Positions 37,721 to 52,404 of a DNA stretch of 64,000 nucleotides are shown here, piece after piece. Source of the DNA: Crocodylus rhombifer (Eukaryota > Chordata > Crocodylia > Crocodylidae); assembly GCA_038503035.1 (NCBI GenBank), contig JAVSML010019093.1:62001-126000 (forward strand), read 5' to 3'. Both the position numbers and the translations under genes were made by a program. Under the pieces are notes generated by a model, which was given only the letters and a program-made list of their open reading frames with translations, ran no database searches and had not been told where the DNA came from. Every line of letters begins with the position of its first letter. Positions within the stretch are counted from its first letter, which is position 1.

Positions 37721-40700
37721 CACACCTTTACCTGAACTAGAGGGGACCTTAGTGTTATCTGGAAAAAAAACACCCCAAGATGCTTCAAGCATATACATAA
37801 TTAACTTTGTCTATACAAGTTATCCCACAAAGGATGAAGTTAAATACATGGGTAAGTTTTTGTAAGTCAGGACCCATAATGGATGGTATGAGACTATGCA
37901 GTTACCTGTCCTCTATGCGTCAGAATAACTGTTTATTTTAGGTATATTTTTTTCTATTCTCTAACCCCCTTGCCTTTGGTTTGGCTGTTAATGTACAATA
38001 TGTAAAATTCAGTTCTTAGAATCTCAATGTGAATTTGCACGTATTGCAATTTAAAGCGTATATTTCATTTTTTACTCTCTTACGGACAGGCAGGAAGTTT
38101 AAAATAAACTAAAATCCTTAAATGCTCTACTTCAAGACCAGTCTGAATAAAAAAAATCATTTTAACTCTTTGTGCATTATGTAATGGACACCTGCTGCTT
38201 GCACATGCATATCTGTGCAGATTCAAAATTCAAGTTGGCAAGAGTGTCTTTAGAACCATAAAAGACAGGATGGGGCTTGAGTAGTTGTACATGGATGGCG
38301 ATCCTCAATGTGTTAGGAACCAAAAGTAAAGCCTTTCATCTGTTACCTCTTTAATCTTTCTTTCTTCCCTGTGAAGTATATATTCCTATTCAATATGTGC
38401 AAGGTGGTATATTTTTTTTAAAGAAATCTCTCTCTCATGTTCGGTATCTCTCATTCTTGCTCACCAAAAAGAAAGAAGCAAAAAAAGTCCCATTTTTGAT
38501 ATTATACAAAAAATGTTCTTTACAGCAAGTAAAAGCCAGTAAGTGCCCAATGCCCTTTTGTTCCAAGTGTAAAACTGTCTAATCTCTGAAATTCCCTTTC
38601 AAACGCTTTCTGCTGCCATAACCTTCTAGGATCACTAATTCAATACATCACACTGAAAGTGATGTACCAACACATTCAAAAGCCCTGTAAGTATTCAGGA
38701 TGGATGGATGTTATAATCTAATACTAATGAGCAAATATTGTCCTAAAAGAGAAACTTCTATGAATCTCTGATATTGTTTCTGTACATTTTCCATTTGCTT
38801 TTTCATATTCCTGGCCATGCCCTATTTAAAATAAAATTCCTGTTGTTCTACACTATGTCTGCCTGTTGCCAATGGAAATGGTATAAAGATTTAAGCTGTT
38901 CACTGATGTTTCAACTGAAAGTTCCTTGCTTCATAAATGGTAACCTTTCAGTGACATTTAGTCATTAAAAAGTTCTGCCTGACTTCAATGGGTATCTAAG
39001 GTAGTAATGGGAAAGTGGATAGCTTTAAATATCAAGTTGGTTTCCTTAGGCAAAACTTTGCTTAGAATCATCTTGGCAGATAACCACTTGTATGGTGCAT
39101 AACTACTAAGCTTAGTAAGTCTTGGCAAATGATATACCAATTAATGTGTGAACATTTTTTTCATACTACTAAACATTTACAGCTGGAAGTTGGTCTCCTG
39201 CAGAGCATTTTTTAGATAAAAAAAGAAAACCGTTTCATCTCGGTCTTCATTGAATGTTCATTTGTAGCCTTTATTTTCTGCCTTGAAACTAGATGAGGGA
39301 TATTTTTGCTTTTCATGTAAAATCCCATCTAGAATAGTGAGATATCTTGTTTGTTAACTTTTATTTTTTTTTAAGTAAACCGTAACTGAAGGATCTCTAG
39401 ATGAGGAAAAATGAAAATTCCAAGGGGACTTACAAGCTGTGTGAGCTCATCAGTGTGTGTGAGGAAATGCACTAACCTGAGATCCCTTTGTGTTCCAGTT
39501 TATGGTCTAGTTTATGCCATAAACATGCAGGCTTTTCCATGGCTGCAAATGTATTGAACCAGAGTAGACAGAGGGTCTCCAAATCATTTTTAGATCAGTT
39601 TCCAGGACCACAGTTGTAAGCAAGTAGATTCCAATGGAGACATTACAAGGCCAAAGTGCTTGGGGAGTAATTGATTTTTGTGACCCTTCGTATTACATTA
39701 ATCAGACTCCAAAGCATAACATTTCTGATGCTTTCAGAGCTTTGTTTTTTTTGCTAACTGGAATCTTGAAAATGTTAAGACAAAGTGAAAAATTAGGCTG
39801 TATCCCCAGAGGTAGCGCTACTAGGTACTATTGGTTGATCCACCTGAGACAGCTGTTTTATGCTAACATTGGTCCTATTTTGATCTAGAGACATGGATTT
39901 TAAATATGCATTATGCAATGGAGCAATACTTAAATCATTAGCTGTCTTGGAAACCAGAACTGTGATCACAGTTTCTACGTTACAAACATCTCTTATATTT
40001 TGCTTCCTACCTCTTTAGATGGCAAAAATACGAGCGTCCAAAAACATCAGTGGGCTTTCATATACACAAAGCAAAACAAAAATGTGATCATAGCACATGT
40101 TAGCATACTTTTTGGTAGCACAGGTATGGAAGCAGCACGTTCTCCAGTGACTCTATTATACATTCTGGTTGGTAGCATGCAGGTACACATCTAGTGGATT
40201 CTCAAAAGCACTGAAGCATTAGTTCCTACTGTAAACAAAGTATAACTTCCTCCAAGAATTTGGCCCTAGCTGCATCTTTTGACACTTAAACAAATGTTTT
40301 AAAGTAGCTTTAAGTGATTTCCCCTACTTCACACAACAGATCATCAGAAAAGACTGCAAGTTTCCCTAGTCTCTTGCTATTATTGTTATACCATGCTACA
40401 TAAGTTACGCCCATCGTTGTGTGCCAAAATTATTTGCATTCTTTTTCCCACCTCAAAGGCAACACTGCCAACTCTCAAAATAGAAGATTCACCAACTGAG
40501 CAGCCTAAATACATAAAACATTATTCATCTCCCTAGCATCCACATGATTTCATTGGTATTGTAAGCTTGAGTTGTGCCACCCACTACTAACTCCTTGACA
40601 CAGATCCATATGCTAGCAAAGCAACAATTATCTGCTGCCCCACACCTTTTACCTCTTCCTGTTTTCATCTCCCTGGTGTGTGCACAGAACTAGACACCTA

Positions 40701-40949
40701 CCAATTTCTACTGCATCCCATTTTTTCCATCTGAGTTCAGACTGTGCTGGTGTGTACATGTCTGGGCAGGCTGCTAACACTGATAAATTAGCAGGCTGCT
40801 CAGCAACAAACATCTATTCTGGCTAGAAGATGGCTGAGATACCCCAGTGGGGAAGGAGGAAGATATCAACTGAAGGCAGTGAAAATTACTTAAAATGAAA
40901 TATATTTCAAACCACAGCTTTGAAAAATAAAGCACTACTTCCTTGCACT

Positions 40950-40975
40950 ATGTATTATATATGCATATAATACAT
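40950..40975. repeat. AT-rich palindrome
   Basis: ATGTATTATAT (40950-40960) and ATATAATACAT (40965-40975) are exact reverse complements around ATGC, followed by further TA-rich sequence to about 41000. It is a cruciform-prone site and could also be a simple-repeat derivative. Confidence 0.7.
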
Positions 40976-41288
40976 TTTTTATATATACATATACATGCAT
41001 AAACCTTAAAATGCTCAAACAGACACTGAAGCAACTATAATGTGTTGCATCTGAAACACTTTAAAGTCAGGAAAATGAATGGCCAAGTTGCAGCTGAAAC
41101 ACATTACTAGATTCTCAGAAAATTTAACATAGGGCTTGTAATAACTAGAAGCAGCAAAGAAAATCTATAAAGCTTACTACTATATGTCAGAATCATAAAG
41201 ATGCTAATAAAACTGTTCCAACAAAACCTAACATTGCTAGAGAGGACAAAAATAAGTTATTAATTTAAATAAATCTGAATCTTTAAAA

Positions 41289-41700
41289 CAGGGGTGTCAA
41301 ACTTATTCAGCCCCATAGACAGCTGAGAGGCCCAGGACTTGTCCACGGGCTAGATGAATGGTGCAGGCAGAGGCAGGCCTGCAGGCCAGATCAGGCCTAC
41401 AAACCCCTCCTGCACCCCCCTCCCCACCCCCATTTACCACATGCTAGATCCAGCCTCTGTAGCACTCGCTGTGCCCAATCTGGAGTGGATACTATGTGCA
41501 GCAGGGATCCCGGACCAGCCAGCAAGTGCCAGATCTGGCAGGCACGGGAGCTATTGAGCACCCCCTCCTGTATGCCAGATCCAGCACTCACTCTGGCCAG
41601 TCCAGGACTACCCTACATGCAACGCCCACCCCAGAGCAGCAGGTGCAGGTGCTGCATGTGGATCAAACCCCAGAGACTGGCTAGAGCAGGTACCATGTGA
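41289..41700. mobile_element. hAT-type element, one clear terminus
   Basis: CAGGGGTGTCAAACTTATTC at 41289 is a typical hAT terminus, followed by 'agaggcccaggac' and a GC-rich core. The matching right terminus (expected ...GTTTGACACCCCTG) was not found, so the element is probably truncated near 41.7 kb. Frames on both strands of the core are not genes. Confidence 0.5.
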
Positions 41701-42059
41701 AGCAACGGCCTTAGGCCACCCAGAGTTAAGTAAACCGGTTTAAAAATTAGAAGATGTAACAGTCTATGGTAGGACCTAAATTTAGTATAATCTGAATAAA
41801 CAGTATGCTGCATCACTGACCCCTCCACAAATGTTAATAAGGTGAAGGGTACTTTTTGATTACATACAGGCCAATAGGATGTCTGCACTTCATAGTCAGC
41901 TCAAACTTTATAAATGTGTCATAATGTAAGGGAGTGCTTAAGGAGGAAAAATCATTTCCAGGCTTTACATTAATGCCAATGCTAGCTTTTCAAAAATCAT
42001 ACATTTGGAAAAATGTTAATGTTCAGGAAAACTTAATTCTTTTTTGGTTTTAGTTTTCT

Positions 42060-42744
42060 TGGCGGGTACAGTGTGCACGTACCTGGGGGTGGCACGGGAG
42101 GCACATGTCCCCTGGTTCCGTGTGTGAGGTAAGGGCAGACCTAGGCCAGGGCTGCACTCCGGGTGGCAGCAGTGGCACCGGGAGAGGAGCTATAGGGGAG
42201 CTACAGTGAATTTTGGGGTGGCTGTAGCCTACGCTGTAGCCCCCCCTCCCTGCACCGCCACTGTTTACCCCAAGCGCAGCCCTGGCCCAGCCCCCCCACT
42301 AGGAAGAGCCTGGCCCCAGCCAACAGCAGCTGCCTGTGCCCACCCTGCACACAGTTCAGGGGTGTGCGCAGCAGTGGAAACTCTGCCACCCCCCACCCCC
42401 ACCCCAGACAAGCCACTCGGGGCTCTGTCCCATTTCCTGCCCCAGCCGGGCAGTGTCTGCCCCAACCCCAGCCCCACTCTCTCCCTCACCACAGAAGCCT
42501 TGATCTGTCCCCTCCCCTCCCACACCCCTTCTCTCCTCTTGCCCCTTCTCTGCAAAGACTTACCAGACAGACACTGCCCTCCAAGCTGCCAAAATGGCTG
42601 CATACATGCTGTGGCTGTGCACATGCACACGGTATTTATCAATGACACTATCAGCCACATCAGCCAAAAAGCCAATTGCCGATAATGTCAATTTCCTTTT
42701 ATCAGTGCCGATACAAAATGGATCCCTGTATCAGTGCATCTCTA
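42060..42744. mobile_element. GC-rich hAT relic, same family as 61.34 kb
   Basis: The right end, read inward, is TAGAGATGCACTGATACAGG followed by ATCCATTTTGTATCGGCACTG. The last ~75 bp align with the reverse complement of the left end of the element at 61343, so the two copies lie in opposite orientation. The core carries a C-rich block with 'gtgtgcgcagcagtgga' and 'ctctccctcaccacag'. No left terminus is visible, so the copy is truncated or rearranged near 42.06 kb. Confidence 0.6.
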
Positions 42745-44439
42745 AGCAGTAGATATATTTTTTCTTCACAAATATTACAGAGCCAGCTGCAAACAACATT
42801 TCCTGAGTGAAAGTCAATGCATGGAATTACCCAATTACAAAAGGAAGTCCTACATCTCAACAAGCTACATCCATTGGCATCTATGGGTACAACACATGCA
42901 AGTAGGTAGAGTTTGTAAGCAGCAATGAAGACCCTCAAAATCATAATTACGTTTTCATAATCCAAGGTACTGTGGTTAGCAGCTATTATATAATTTATCA
43001 TCAGAGCACCTATTTAAAACTTGAAATCATAAACAGAAGTGTATAAAAACAGTAAAATCTCACACTTTGGCATGTTGCTTAACACACACTGAGACATCAC
43101 AAGATGGAAGGGAGAAGACAAAAAGAAGCATCTGAGCATGAATGCAGTTACAGAGGATAAGATTATTGATTCACGTACATAGAAAATTGTAGCAATGAGA
43201 ATTCTGATGAACACCACCACCAATAACAGCTGCTGGAGTCATTCTGTTGCTGCTCCAGAAACCAGGGAGCAGGAATTATTTTATTCTGAAGGATTTTATT
43301 CTCTCCCCATCTCCACAGAAGCCCTCTCAGCCAAGCCCTAGTATATATAGGAAGAGTATTCACTACTATTCCCAGAAAAAAAATTCTTGGTGGCCCTCCA
43401 AGGGGGCAGGGGGAGAGAGAATAGAAAAAGGGGATAGAGGTGAATAGTAGAAGCAGAGTATAAGCAATAGCTCAGGCAAATACCCATACATTACATTCTA
43501 TTTGATCAGCTTTTTGAAGACATATTAAATGCTTAAGTCACAATTGTTTGGAAAAACAACACACCCTATTTTGATACATCAGGGAAGTTACATTTTTGCC
43601 AATATGTTCCTCCTACAGGTTTTGACAGCAACACTTCAGTTCTAAAACATCAAGAAAACTTTGCTGCTCTACAATCTGGAAAAAAATAGGATCAAGGGTT
43701 GGTTATTCTGTATTTAAAATAAATGCAAACAATTAAAGGTGCATTATGCCAGCTACAGGGTGAAAAAGAACCTTGCTCAACAGTACACAAAAAATACAGA
43801 TAGAGGTTACAGTTATAGTAGCTCCATCCTAATAACAAGAGCTTTTCCCAATTTTTAATGGCCCCAGCACAGTGAACTCAGTTTGCCCCACACAACAGCT
43901 GGAACTCCTGGATCTAAAAGGAGTTCTCCGCAAACTAACTAATCCAGAATTTTAAAATGTGCAGGTTGCCTTACTCAAGTAATACCTCTATTTGAGGGCT
44001 TGCATGAGATTTAAGTAGTGCCAAGGCCATGTGCCAGCTCAAAGAACCAAGCCCAGCATTTCATGCTGGAAGAATAAGCTTCAGTTTATCATATTATGAA
44101 GGGTCTTTTAAACAACAATTCTGCTATCAAGGATACTTTATTACATTCTAAGTTTCAAGATAAAGGTTTAGATTCAGAAGCTCTTTAGAAATATCCTGGA
44201 GTCAAAGATGGCAATGGACATGGGCAACTAAGTCAGCAAGTTACTTAAGCACACACACAGTCCTATGAAACTTACTCAGCAAGCATTCCAAGTGCCAGCT
44301 TCAAGCAGAACAGCTCCACTGTAAGAATGAATGCACTATGCACATGCAGAGCAATTCTGCATGTGTTCCTCTTCTGCTCAGCTTTCAGTCATGCCTTGGT
44401 TTTTGGAATATTTGACATTGACAAACGGATCATCTAATC

Positions 44440-44720
44440 CAGTGTTTCTCAACATTTTCAGGTTGTGACCTCTTTTTCAGACGAAAAATGACTCCACCCC
44501 TTCCAGTTATGATAATAGAAAAGGAAAAAAACTGATAAATCCATTTAGTTTGTGTGTGCATTTCAAAAGGAGTTGAAGTAAACGTAAGTGAAAGAAGCAA
44601 CATTTTGCTTTAGAATTGTACTAAAATTATTCAAGGACTTGCAACCATGTTGTTTTTTGTGATGCAATTCACTTCCACTCCTACTCTCTCTTGTAGCAAC
44701 CCATAAATTGAGAAACACTG
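44440..44720. mobile_element. hAT-type MITE (CAGTGTTTCTCAA termini)
   Basis: CAGTGTTTCTCAA at 44440 and TTGAGAAACACTG ending at 44720 are perfect 13-bp terminal inverted repeats. The flanks ATCTAATC (left) and ATCTCTAATC (right) resemble a target duplication with a 2-bp change. The 281-bp length and AT-rich non-coding interior fit a MITE. Confidence 0.8.
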
Positions 44721-47233
44721 ATCTCTAATCTATGCCATTTAGAAGTAAGTTCAGTGGAGCAAGTTTCCAAAGAACTTCCATATGGTCTCTAGACAATGAC
44801 CATTCAGATCCTGTATCATTCCAGGTGTCCTTCGAGTACCTTCTTCACATCCCGGCTTGGCTGACCATTTGGATTTTATATCAAATATGGTTAAAACCTC
44901 ATCTAACATTCCAAAAAGGGCCTCGCAGCATAAAAAGAAAAAGACAAGTTATTTTATCTGTAACTTTACATTTCTCTATACTAAATAGTATAAGCATTTT
45001 TTCATGTTTATTTCTAAGGTGTAAATGAATCCTGTGCATTAAAACATGCTTCTTTTCATAATGATATGGTATCTAAATACAATGAATTCTTTTTGTAAGT
45101 TTTTTTAATATATACAAGTGACCACACTCTTTAGTAATTATGACATGTGAAAGTCTATCAATTGTTTAACAAAGTAGTCCATGTAAACAACGTAAAGCTA
45201 TTAATAATATTAAATATGGACTCCAAACATTGTTTATTCTAAATTAATCCTAGGGGGGGGAAAAAAAAAGTGTCAAGCTCTAAAACAGATGACCAGTAAC
45301 AAGATTTTGCAATGACACTTCCCTTGGAGTGGTGGTTTTTGGAGTGCTGAAGTCCATATTAATTTTGCTAATGAACAATATAATTAATTCAGTGAGTCAC
45401 TATGCAGCTGCTGATTTAGACAAGTATTCCATTAAGACTCTATAAACACTTAAGCAGATAAATTTAAGATCTGACACCATCTTATAAATAGTGCCTATTA
45501 TAATTATAAGAAGACTAATTTCCTAAACAAGTACCATATCCCCTATCAACATGAGGAAAAGGAATTAAATAGGGTAACTATATAATGCAGGTAGCAGCGC
45601 TTTCATAGGGAACTTCACTATACAAGTATTCCACGCATATGCTTATGACAACAGCATAACTGATCTCCATCAAAAGCTAATCTTGAGGAATGTTTAACGT
45701 GATACAGCCATTAGGATAGTATTCTTCCTGTTACCATCAATACTAGTAGCAGTTCAGAGACAGAAAACTACTACCACAGACACCAATGAATTAATTTATT
45801 TGTCGAGATGCAGCTGAATTTGCAACCAATTTGAAAACTCTGATGTAAGAAACTACCCACATAACTGCCACACTTAATTCATGCATGTAAAATACTCTGT
45901 ACATATATTTTTGCACATGTAAATGCTCAACAGGTTTTGTTGGCCTCACATCACTCATGTCACAGATTAGGCATGTCTTCATTTGCACTTCATTTTGAAA
46001 ATATTTGCCTAATTTTAAAAACATGGCTGTTCATGTTTAGCCCACATTATCTTGACAGACTTTCTGGGCCGCTTCTTCATTATGCAGTAGCTCTGAAAGT
46101 TATTATAATCCATGCTAACTAAATTAAAATTACCATAGAAACTAACCTGTACTACACAATCTCATCTCAAACTGTACAGTACATTTTACACTATCATAAC
46201 CTGATAGTTCATATGAAAGCTATAAACTGTTATTGTCCATCTGATTTTACCTCAAGGTAAGTAACTTGTTTCTTCACAGATGCAGGCATAGGCGTAAAAC
46301 AGTATGAACCTGGCCCTGAAACAGTCTTTTGTACCTAACCACTTTACCTCAGAATAAAGGTACTGGTGGCCTTTCTAGATTTGTTGCACCGAAGAATAGA
46401 GTGGAATTCAGATTTTTTAAAACTATTTCTATGTGGATTCTCTCTTTGGTTGAATGGATGTAAAAAGACGCTGTTCTCATAAGTTGTGTGTGGTCTAAAA
46501 ATTTAAAAATTGAAGATGAAGTCTTTTGCCTCTGTTAGAATAATAAAAAGTAGCTGTTTATCATACTCCATTAATAGTACACTCAACTTAAGCGTACAGT
46601 GCTTCAGCAAGCAAGCCAGTTACTACCGCAGTCCAGAAGGACTTCCATTTGCCACATACAAAGCAGCTAGGTGAAGTATGTTGGCTGCCTGCAGCTGAAG
46701 ATAGGAAACCCTACTCAATGGACCTACCAGCTGACCAAGTATAGCAAGTTCTCTATCCCTACATACTGAATTGCCTTCCCACGCCTTACCACTTAAGTGA
46801 TAATCTAACAATCTGGCAACATCTCATTATCATTCATTATACATGGGATTCTCTGCCAGTCACTTTTCAATATCTCCAATAATTTAACAACAGAAGGTTA
46901 TGTATACAGGCTTTATATAAGGGGAGAACACACAAGTTTGATATGCAAATCAGCATGTTTCCAATGGAGATTTCTAGTTTGCAAGATTAGAGAAATCCTT
47001 GAAGAATCAAATTAAAAGGAGGTTTCTGCAACCATCAATGTCCATGCAGCAATGGTCAAATCTTGCACTGCAGTGCGGAGTTAGGTCCTAACTATAACTT
47101 AACCTTTGCCCTGCAGAGGAGCTCACAATATCAGAAATGCCTCGAGTCTGTTGCAAATGTCAAACCTCTTTCCAGGAGACCGCATTTTACAAAACATAAG
47201 AAAACTTAAACAAAGAATAAAAAAAAAAAATCA

Positions 47234-47350
<117 letters not shown>

Positions 47351-49033
47351 TTAGTCACAGCCTGGGAATCTATTCTGAATTACAAAACTTTAAAAATATT
47401 TTATGCAGCATGATCTTCCATGAAACGGTAAGAAAAGCTTTGTGTATTGGTTTGAATTTGAATAAAGTCAGTGCTAGCAGCAGTAAAAGAAATAAGCATC
47501 TATCTAGTTGAGAGGATTTAAATGTTTTCCCAAATTAAGAATGCTTTCTCCAATAAGCTTTGGAGTCGTAAGTTGTTTGGACTGCTGTTTTTAAAAGCTT
47601 CCTAAAGATATTTTTGTGAAAGGTCGTTTGGTTTGGGGATGGCATGTGACATTTTTTCCCCTTTAGAATAGGGAAGGTGGTCAAAATGGTGTTTAAGAAG
47701 CCTTTGTTCCTGCCCAGCTGTATAAATGCAAGGTACCAAACTACAGGTTCAAGAAATGTGCTTTGAATAGTATCTGTAAATGCTTTAAGTAGCAGAACAA
47801 TTCATGTCCACAATGACTATACATTCAAAAGCCACCAAGGCAACTCCTGAAAAGTGGGCAGACTGGAAAGCCACTGCTGCTGTTAGACTGCTGGTCACTT
47901 CCCCTTGAGCTACTGACACATCCAACCTCACACACCCTGTCCTATTTAAATCCTCTCTACAGATACGTAGCACATCAGGCTTCATCTTGTGACCGGAGCT
48001 GGTCTGTCCACACTAATGCTAGGTTACAAATTACTTGAGAAAAGTACAATACTTACAGAAAAGCACTGGTTTTCTACTGTTCCATAGTAAAGGACGTTAG
48101 GATTTGTGAAACCTTCCCTTCCCTGCCCTTATCTGGCAAACATCTGCAAAGTTACAGCCCTTCAAACTCTCCCTCACCTTCCCCACAGACTCCAGTTCTT
48201 CAATCCTTTCTTATTTTAGGGAATAAGCACAAAAATACACATTCAATTGTTCATGCATTCTGAAACCTAAAGGATTCACACCCAGTTAAACAATTTATCT
48301 GGAATTTATAGGGGGGAATGGGCCAAACAGCTAACACAGTCCTAACTAGTCAAAGTGCAGGTTCTGCTCCAGAAATCTCAGCTTGGACAAGGAGATACCC
48401 TTCAGCTCCATGTTCCTATTGTATAGTAAAAGTAAAACTCAAAGAGACTACAATGACTGGAAATACAGTGTGCTTTTGTCTGCCATGCTGGTGCCTGATT
48501 ATTTAGTATCTCTACACTGTGAAGAATTAAATACTGGTAGGGAACTGTCCTCTAGAAAAATGTACTTGTTCCTGCAGGTCAAAAACATGTTTCAATAATT
48601 CTTTGGTAGGTTACTTTTTCTTACGATCTGTTATCTTAATCTGCTTACAAAAAAATTTGAGCTATACATCTCTGATTTAATCTATAAAGGTGCAAAAGTA
48701 ATCTGCCTGGCTCCAGATTAATACAGCTAACTACTTCTCTCTCTTTCATCAGTCTTGATTAAAATTAGATACAGGCCTATTTGGACAAATCATTTCTAGA
48801 ACAAAATGTGAGGTCTTCATTTTTCTCTTTACATAAAATGTCTTCAAGGAATGCATATGCCAGTTGTGCCTGGCAAGTAAATACTGGCCTCAAATCTGGC
48901 TGAAAATGCACCGCTGGAGGAGGGGGTAGGGCAGGGCCATGGCAAAAGTCTTCATCTTTCCTTCTGTTCTGTACATAGATGCATCGAGTCAGTCCGAGCT
49001 GTGTTAGCGCCACAGCAAATGGTGCTCTCCCCT

Positions 49034-49178
49034 ACCTTGGGGTCTTCAAGAAGAAACTGGGCAAGCACCTGTCTGGGGGTCCTCAGCACATGACCTCAGC
49101 ACTTTTTCCTGCCAGTGACAGGGGGTCAGACTTGATGATCCTTTGAGGTCCCTGCCTATCCTAGCAGCTATGAAATCA
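49034..49178 (+). mobile_element. CR1 LINE 3'-end remnant
   Basis: The phrases 'tggggtcttcaagaagaaac', 'gggcaagcacctgtctgg' and 'gatcctttgaggtccctgcc' give the last ~145 bp of a CR1 in sense orientation, ending in the degenerate 'ctatgaaat'. Orientation is opposite to TMEM164. Confidence 0.8.
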
Positions 49179-49924
49179 GTGGGAGGCCCCAGACCTGAAC
49201 TAGACCACAGCACTATAACTGGCCCGGCTAGGGGACTGCAGGAATCTTGGACAGTGGTGAACCTAGTGCAGGGAAAGAAAGCTAGGGGCACGAGGCTTGC
49301 AACCATCACTTGACTAACAATAAGACATTGAAAGGGAAAAAATGGCCACAATAGTCCACTACAGGCAATTCCAGGAAACATTAAGTGGGAAGCCTGCTTA
49401 ATCCAGGCAGAAGGTTGCTATTCAGCTACACAGAGTATCCCCAGACAACACTTAATTCTAATATTTAGAGATGCTTCTGATGTTTAGGAATTATTTCAAC
49501 TCTTTCAACTCAATATTTTAGCAGTATTACAGTACCAAGCAACAACTGTAACATGTCCATTTGTACTGCTTACCAAGGGTATTTAAAAGCTCTACCCCTT
49601 GGTTATTAAAAAATATGATGCCCCCTGACAAAAGACAGCTTAAAATAAAAATAAAAGGGGCGGAGGGAAGGAAAGAAGCCTATTGTAGTTTAATACAGAA
49701 CAAGAGATGGACTTAAATCCGATGACAGCACCAGAGACCAGCACTCAAAAGAGAAACCAAGTTTGATGATTTGCTCCTTTCTTGAGGTCTCAGGTAGAGA
49801 AGTGTGTGCTAGTGACATTCCTAATCTGTTATTTGCATGTCCCTTTTCTTGATGTTCTCCCAAGATACAGACTAGAAGGACATGCTGGCCTCAACTTCAA
49901 GAGAAAGTTCTTTGAGATAGCATG

Positions 49925-50030
49925 ATCTAGAGGCTAGCACACGGGAGCAGACTCTAGCGACCGAGGTCTGTTCCTAGCTCTGCCATCCATCTACAGAAGC
50001 CACTTCTCTCTAGGCCCATCTCCCCTCGTG
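49925..50030 (+). mobile_element. MIR-type SINE relic
   Basis: The phrases 'gaggctagcacacggga', 'agactctagcgaccgagg' and 'tgttcctagctctgcca' correspond to the 5' tRNA-like part and box region of MIR, sense direction. Diverged; about 100 bp recognisable. Confidence 0.55.
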
Positions 50031-52404
50031 TCTTTTCTATTTAAACAGCAGCTCTTCAGGACACTGTCCCTTATTTTGTGTTCCCTACATGCAAAGTACA
50101 ATGGGGCCAAAATCATAGTTGGCACTTTCAGGAACAGAACAGAACAGACAGTTATAGGAACAAGCTCATCTCAACCTGTGAGCAAGGAGGGGTGCAGGAA
50201 ATAAGCCTAAAAATATCATCACTGAAAAGGCTGCATCTGAAAATTCTATATTAAAAAAAAAAAAAAAAAATCCAGTTTCTACAGAAAGATAACCTGCACA
50301 AACAGAGCTGACCAAGTGAATGACTTAGAGTTAAAATTGTTTTTGAGCTCACCTCTGTGCCTTGAACAATACAGACATATGCACCATGAAATAGCAAAGC
50401 CGAAGAAGTGTCTCTGCTTTCTGGAAGATACTACTAGATTTTACTCCCAACTAGGCAACCACCCAGAGCTCAGAGCATCTATGGCAAAAGGCATCGCTGA
50501 GTTCTCACTGATGGGTTTTATATAACGTTTTAATGAGCTATCTAGAAACGCAAGTTTCAAATCTGTAATATGTAAACAAAACAAAAATGAGACTAGTTAA
50601 GGTTTCCACACAGACCAGGTTAAATATAATTCTGGAAGGTGCCTGAAGTAGATCAGAAAATAGGAGGGCTCAGAATCTTTTACCATTTACAATTCCTTCA
50701 GTTTTAGTCCTTTTGCCTAACTGAAAATCCTATTTGGCTTGTCCCCTTTAAACAATGTCTACCATAAATACATTTATTTTATTCTCTATACTAAGGAACA
50801 ACTCCTGTTCAAGTAAGAAGTAAGGACTGCAGGAATTAGCCCTATATACAGTAGCTGGGAAATATCAAGAGGCAGGAGCTCAGTTTTTCAGAGATGTATG
50901 CTAACAGTTCTAGTAACTTATTGAAGAACATGGATACTGCATCTATCACCTGAAGTTTTGGGGGGGTAAACCACTGCCAGGGATAATTACATAGTACGTA
51001 TTCCTTTCCCGTCTGACTGTGGCAACAATATTCAGTTAAAAGTAAAATTGCATCTTTGAAGACTGCACCATAAATCACAATCAATATGATTTAAAAAAAA
51101 AAAAAAAAAACCATGGCAAGTGCATCTAGATACAGAAACAGTTCTTCCCAGGCACCATAAGAGGGTAGTTTTAATTTTAAAACAAGAAAAAAAAATTCAG
51201 TAGTTTTACTGAAACAAGGGGAATCAATATTTGTGGGTTTTGTCCTGTTTTGGTTTTAGATGAGACAACTCAGCATTCCCAGAGACAAAGCCAGGGAATT
51301 CTCTACATATCCCCATGTAGAAAGGAAAACAAAAGACCACAAATGAGGGCAGATGCCTTTGTAACACCAAAAGATAACTACAAATTCAATGAAACAGCTT
51401 AAGGTCTGGGCATAAGAATGGAATAAGCCCTTCAAGGACTGAGGCAATCTCATCCTCTTTTGAATATTTTATCTGCTCATCTCATTTAATTTTAAGATGC
51501 CCCATTTCTTCTTCCAAACTGACTTTCAACAAGTGAAATTTAACTGCTAGTTTTTATTATTTCACAAAAGCAAGTTGTTATCAAAGTCAGGATACATTAA
51601 AATGGAGTCTGCCAGACGAAACAAATCTCAGGTGTCAGCTACAGAGTTGACTGTTTGCAAAAGATATGCAAGATACAACAGGCTGCAGTTTTTCCAAGCA
51701 GTGCTGGAGTTTGAAACACACGAGATCATATAATAGGCTCCATTTAAAGTCTCCTTGTTTCCCTTGATTGTATTTTGCTTTAAATATACTGCAAGTCATC
51801 CACATAAATGAACCGATTATAATCAAATATGACATTTTAGAAAATTCTGTTCAGTTTTTTGTATTAAAAGTGCAATGCCAAGTGACTCTCATAATATGGG
51901 GTGGAACACAGCCATGCAATTAGGCCTCAAGGCAAAGACCACAGCCACCAGGTGGTCATTAGAATGGGCCCAGGTCTTTCAGAAGCCCTGGGGCAGCTTC
52001 CCTTTTCTAACCATAAAAGACATCAAGAGATAGCAGGTAAGCAAAAGGATGACTGTCCCCCAGAGCAAGCAGAGGAAAATTGGAATATTTTGGGGCCTCT
52101 AGGGGCTTACAGCCACCTCTGGAGATGTCACCCTGCTACACCCACACCTCGCAAAAGCTGATCAAATCATTTTCCCTTTCTCCAAGCAAGGTATAAACTG
52201 CTGCAATTCTGCATGCACTGTGACTTCTCTCAAGTCAGGAGAATTCACAGGGTCATTTACAACACCACCTCTGTGGCTTGATTACGTATGACCCACTGTC
52301 TTTAAATTGTTACCGTGGACCTTTAACATTCCTCTTGTTCAATGGAATTCATACTTCAAAACAAAGCTGAACTCCCATAAATAGTTTCAGGGTGGATTTG
52401 ATTT

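Noticed and set aside
42206..42685. 159-codon plus-strand frame and 136-codon minus-strand frame
   Set aside because: They fall in a C-rich transposon core and are compositional artefacts; the homologous cores at 36 and 61.5 kb do not preserve the reading frame in any obvious way.
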